Notes under the pieces: generated by a model | What the model saw: only the letters and a program-made list of their open reading frames with translations | What the model was told of the DNA's origin: nothing | The model's database searches: none | Assembly (NCBI RefSeq): GCF_963678635.1 | Contig: NC_087065.1 | Coordinates: forward strand, 64,759,374-64,823,373 | Direction of reading: 5' to 3' | DNA from: Symsagittifera roscoffensis | Taxonomy: Eukaryota > Xenacoelomorpha > Acoela > Convolutidae | DNA: 64,000 bases | Translations under genes and position numbers: made by a program | Part shown: positions 62,888 through 64,000 of the stretch, piece by piece | Numbering within the stretch: position 1 is the first letter of the stretch | How the letters are laid out: each line of letters starts with the position of its first letter

Positions 62888-64000
62888 TTAGACGTCTGCC
62901 GTCATATCCCATATCAAACCGGCGTTCGGGTGCGGGCACAATGAAGGCTTTATGAGCTCCCACATGGTCACTAAGCTGGTTCTCAAGGGACCGACCCATG
63001 AACCACATTCAAAGCTCACCTGCCCTTTCAGCTCCGGAACCCAGGGTTCGACCACTCTTTCTTTTATAAAGATGCCCATTTTTGGCTGTTTAACCGTTAG
63101 CATTCAGATTTCCTTCACTCTTTCGATCCAGAAATCGAGGACTATGACCTGTTCGAAGTCAAAATATGCCTCCCTTGCTTCCTCGTCCAAAAAAAGAGAT
63201 TGTAAGCCATTCCGGGTATGCCTGACACGTACTGAAATTACTTCAGTTTACCGTGGTCCCTCGGATCTTTGGCCCTCTCAACTGATTCACGACCCACTTT
63301 GAGCTCCTTATTGGAGTATCTCCTCACCTCCTCTAGTCTTCGGTAGCTCTCTACATCATTAGGCTCCCTGGTCGGTATTTGCAGCGGCATGTCCTGGTAC
63401 GACTCCAGCAGAGCCCTCAGGAAAGTCCGTTCACGATCAACTCCCCCTTGCCGAATGGCTTTTATACATTCTTCTAACACAGGAGTGGGGATGCGATCCA
63501 CCACGAATCTCACAAAACAAAGGGCATCTTTACGTTTGGCCCGTGCTATCGCAGATACGCCGCCACCGTTGAAGGTGCATTCATCGTCTTGTCGAAGTAT
63601 CATTGGAGGGCGACCCTCTAAGAGATTTTTAACAGCTGTTCCAATCCACTTTCATTTTCCTCCGATGACATCACAGTGCCATACCCCTTTTGTTTCAGAT
63701 TGGAGCCCTCCATTAACTCTTAGAGATGTTCTTGCATGGCTTTCTTTTCACTCCAAGCCATCAAGTGCCCTCTCGCCGAGTTCCTAGTCTTGAGCATCTC
63801 CACATAGCCACCAGCAGAATCACCCATGTGGACTGAGTCAGGTACTGTAATCTGACTATACTCGACCACGTCGAGTCGTCCCTCCAGCTTCATTCGTGCC
63901 ATGTTCATTCGCGAAGGCTTGTAGTCATCAAGCCCAACAGAACCACACTGGCTGGTGACTTCCATCTCAAGTTTCGTGTCCGTCAAGGTTCTTACGCTCT
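62888..64000 (-). pseudogene. Accessory part 7 homologue (broken, runs off window)
   Basis: Three frames (63986-63720, 63603-63238, 63103-62888) match successive parts of 40130-41400, e.g. ALCFVRFVVDRIPTPV and FECGSWVGPLRTSLVTMWEL. Deletions near 63604-63719 and stops between pieces make it non-functional. The rest of the gene lies beyond the right edge. Confidence 0.75.

Larger units (their letters stand above)
59544..64000 (-). mobile_element. Second copy of the giant element (3' part, diverged, runs off window)
   Basis: On the minus strand from right to left: accessory parts 7, 8 and 9, the 3' untranslated region and a 3' LTR, in the same order as 40.0-44.5 kb. Protein similarity is high but DNA has many substitutions, so this is an older copy or another subfamily. 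It contains stops, small deletions and an inverted duplication. Confidence 0.9.

Overview
The window is AT-rich animal DNA dominated by mobile elements. The one recognisable host gene is an innexin (gap-junction protein) on the minus strand, split by GT-AG introns. Innexins, spliceosomal introns, a LINE and hAT-type miniature elements point to an invertebrate, most likely a protostome; the phylum cannot be fixed from the sequence. I see no prokaryotic genes, rRNA, tRNA or CRISPR.

Layout. (1) 1 to about 12.5 kb, minus strand: an env-bearing Ty3-like retroelement with an intact 1,626-codon pol, an 872-codon envelope-like gene, a 601-codon 3' ORF, a 378-codon reading frame with no methionine, and a gag split over frames; its 3' LTR lies left of base 1. 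(2) 12.5-20.4 kb: leader-like repeats, then intergenic DNA with hAT-type miniature elements and a decayed gag fragment. (3) 21.1-44.5 kb, plus strand: a giant Ty3-like LTR retroelement of about 23.4 kb, flanked by about 345-bp inverted repeats. Its LTRs differ by roughly 2-3% (counted by eye), and its genes are broken by stops and indels. After gag-PR-RT-RNase H-IN it carries a macro-domain-like module and then an 8.8-kb accessory coding block: coiled coil, SGNH hydrolase, a degenerate SGNH-like domain, a possible ADP-ribosyltransferase-like segment and several unrecognised domains. (4) 45.2-50.3 kb: three innexin exons. (5) 47.5-58.2 kb: TIR elements, a LINE pseudogene, and segmental and tandem duplications that include a possible terminal exon. 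(6) 58.7-59.2 kb: a second copy of innexin exon 1, next to a 200-N gap. (7) 59.5-64 kb, minus strand: the 3' part of a second, more diverged copy of the giant element, with its 3' LTR.

The most interesting system is the giant element. A standard Pol is followed by a PPT/LTR-start-like motif exactly where an ordinary Ty3 element would end, and beyond it comes a foreign-looking block with hydrolase and ADP-ribose-type domains. The same accessory genes recur in the second copy, so the block belongs to the family and is not a chance insertion.
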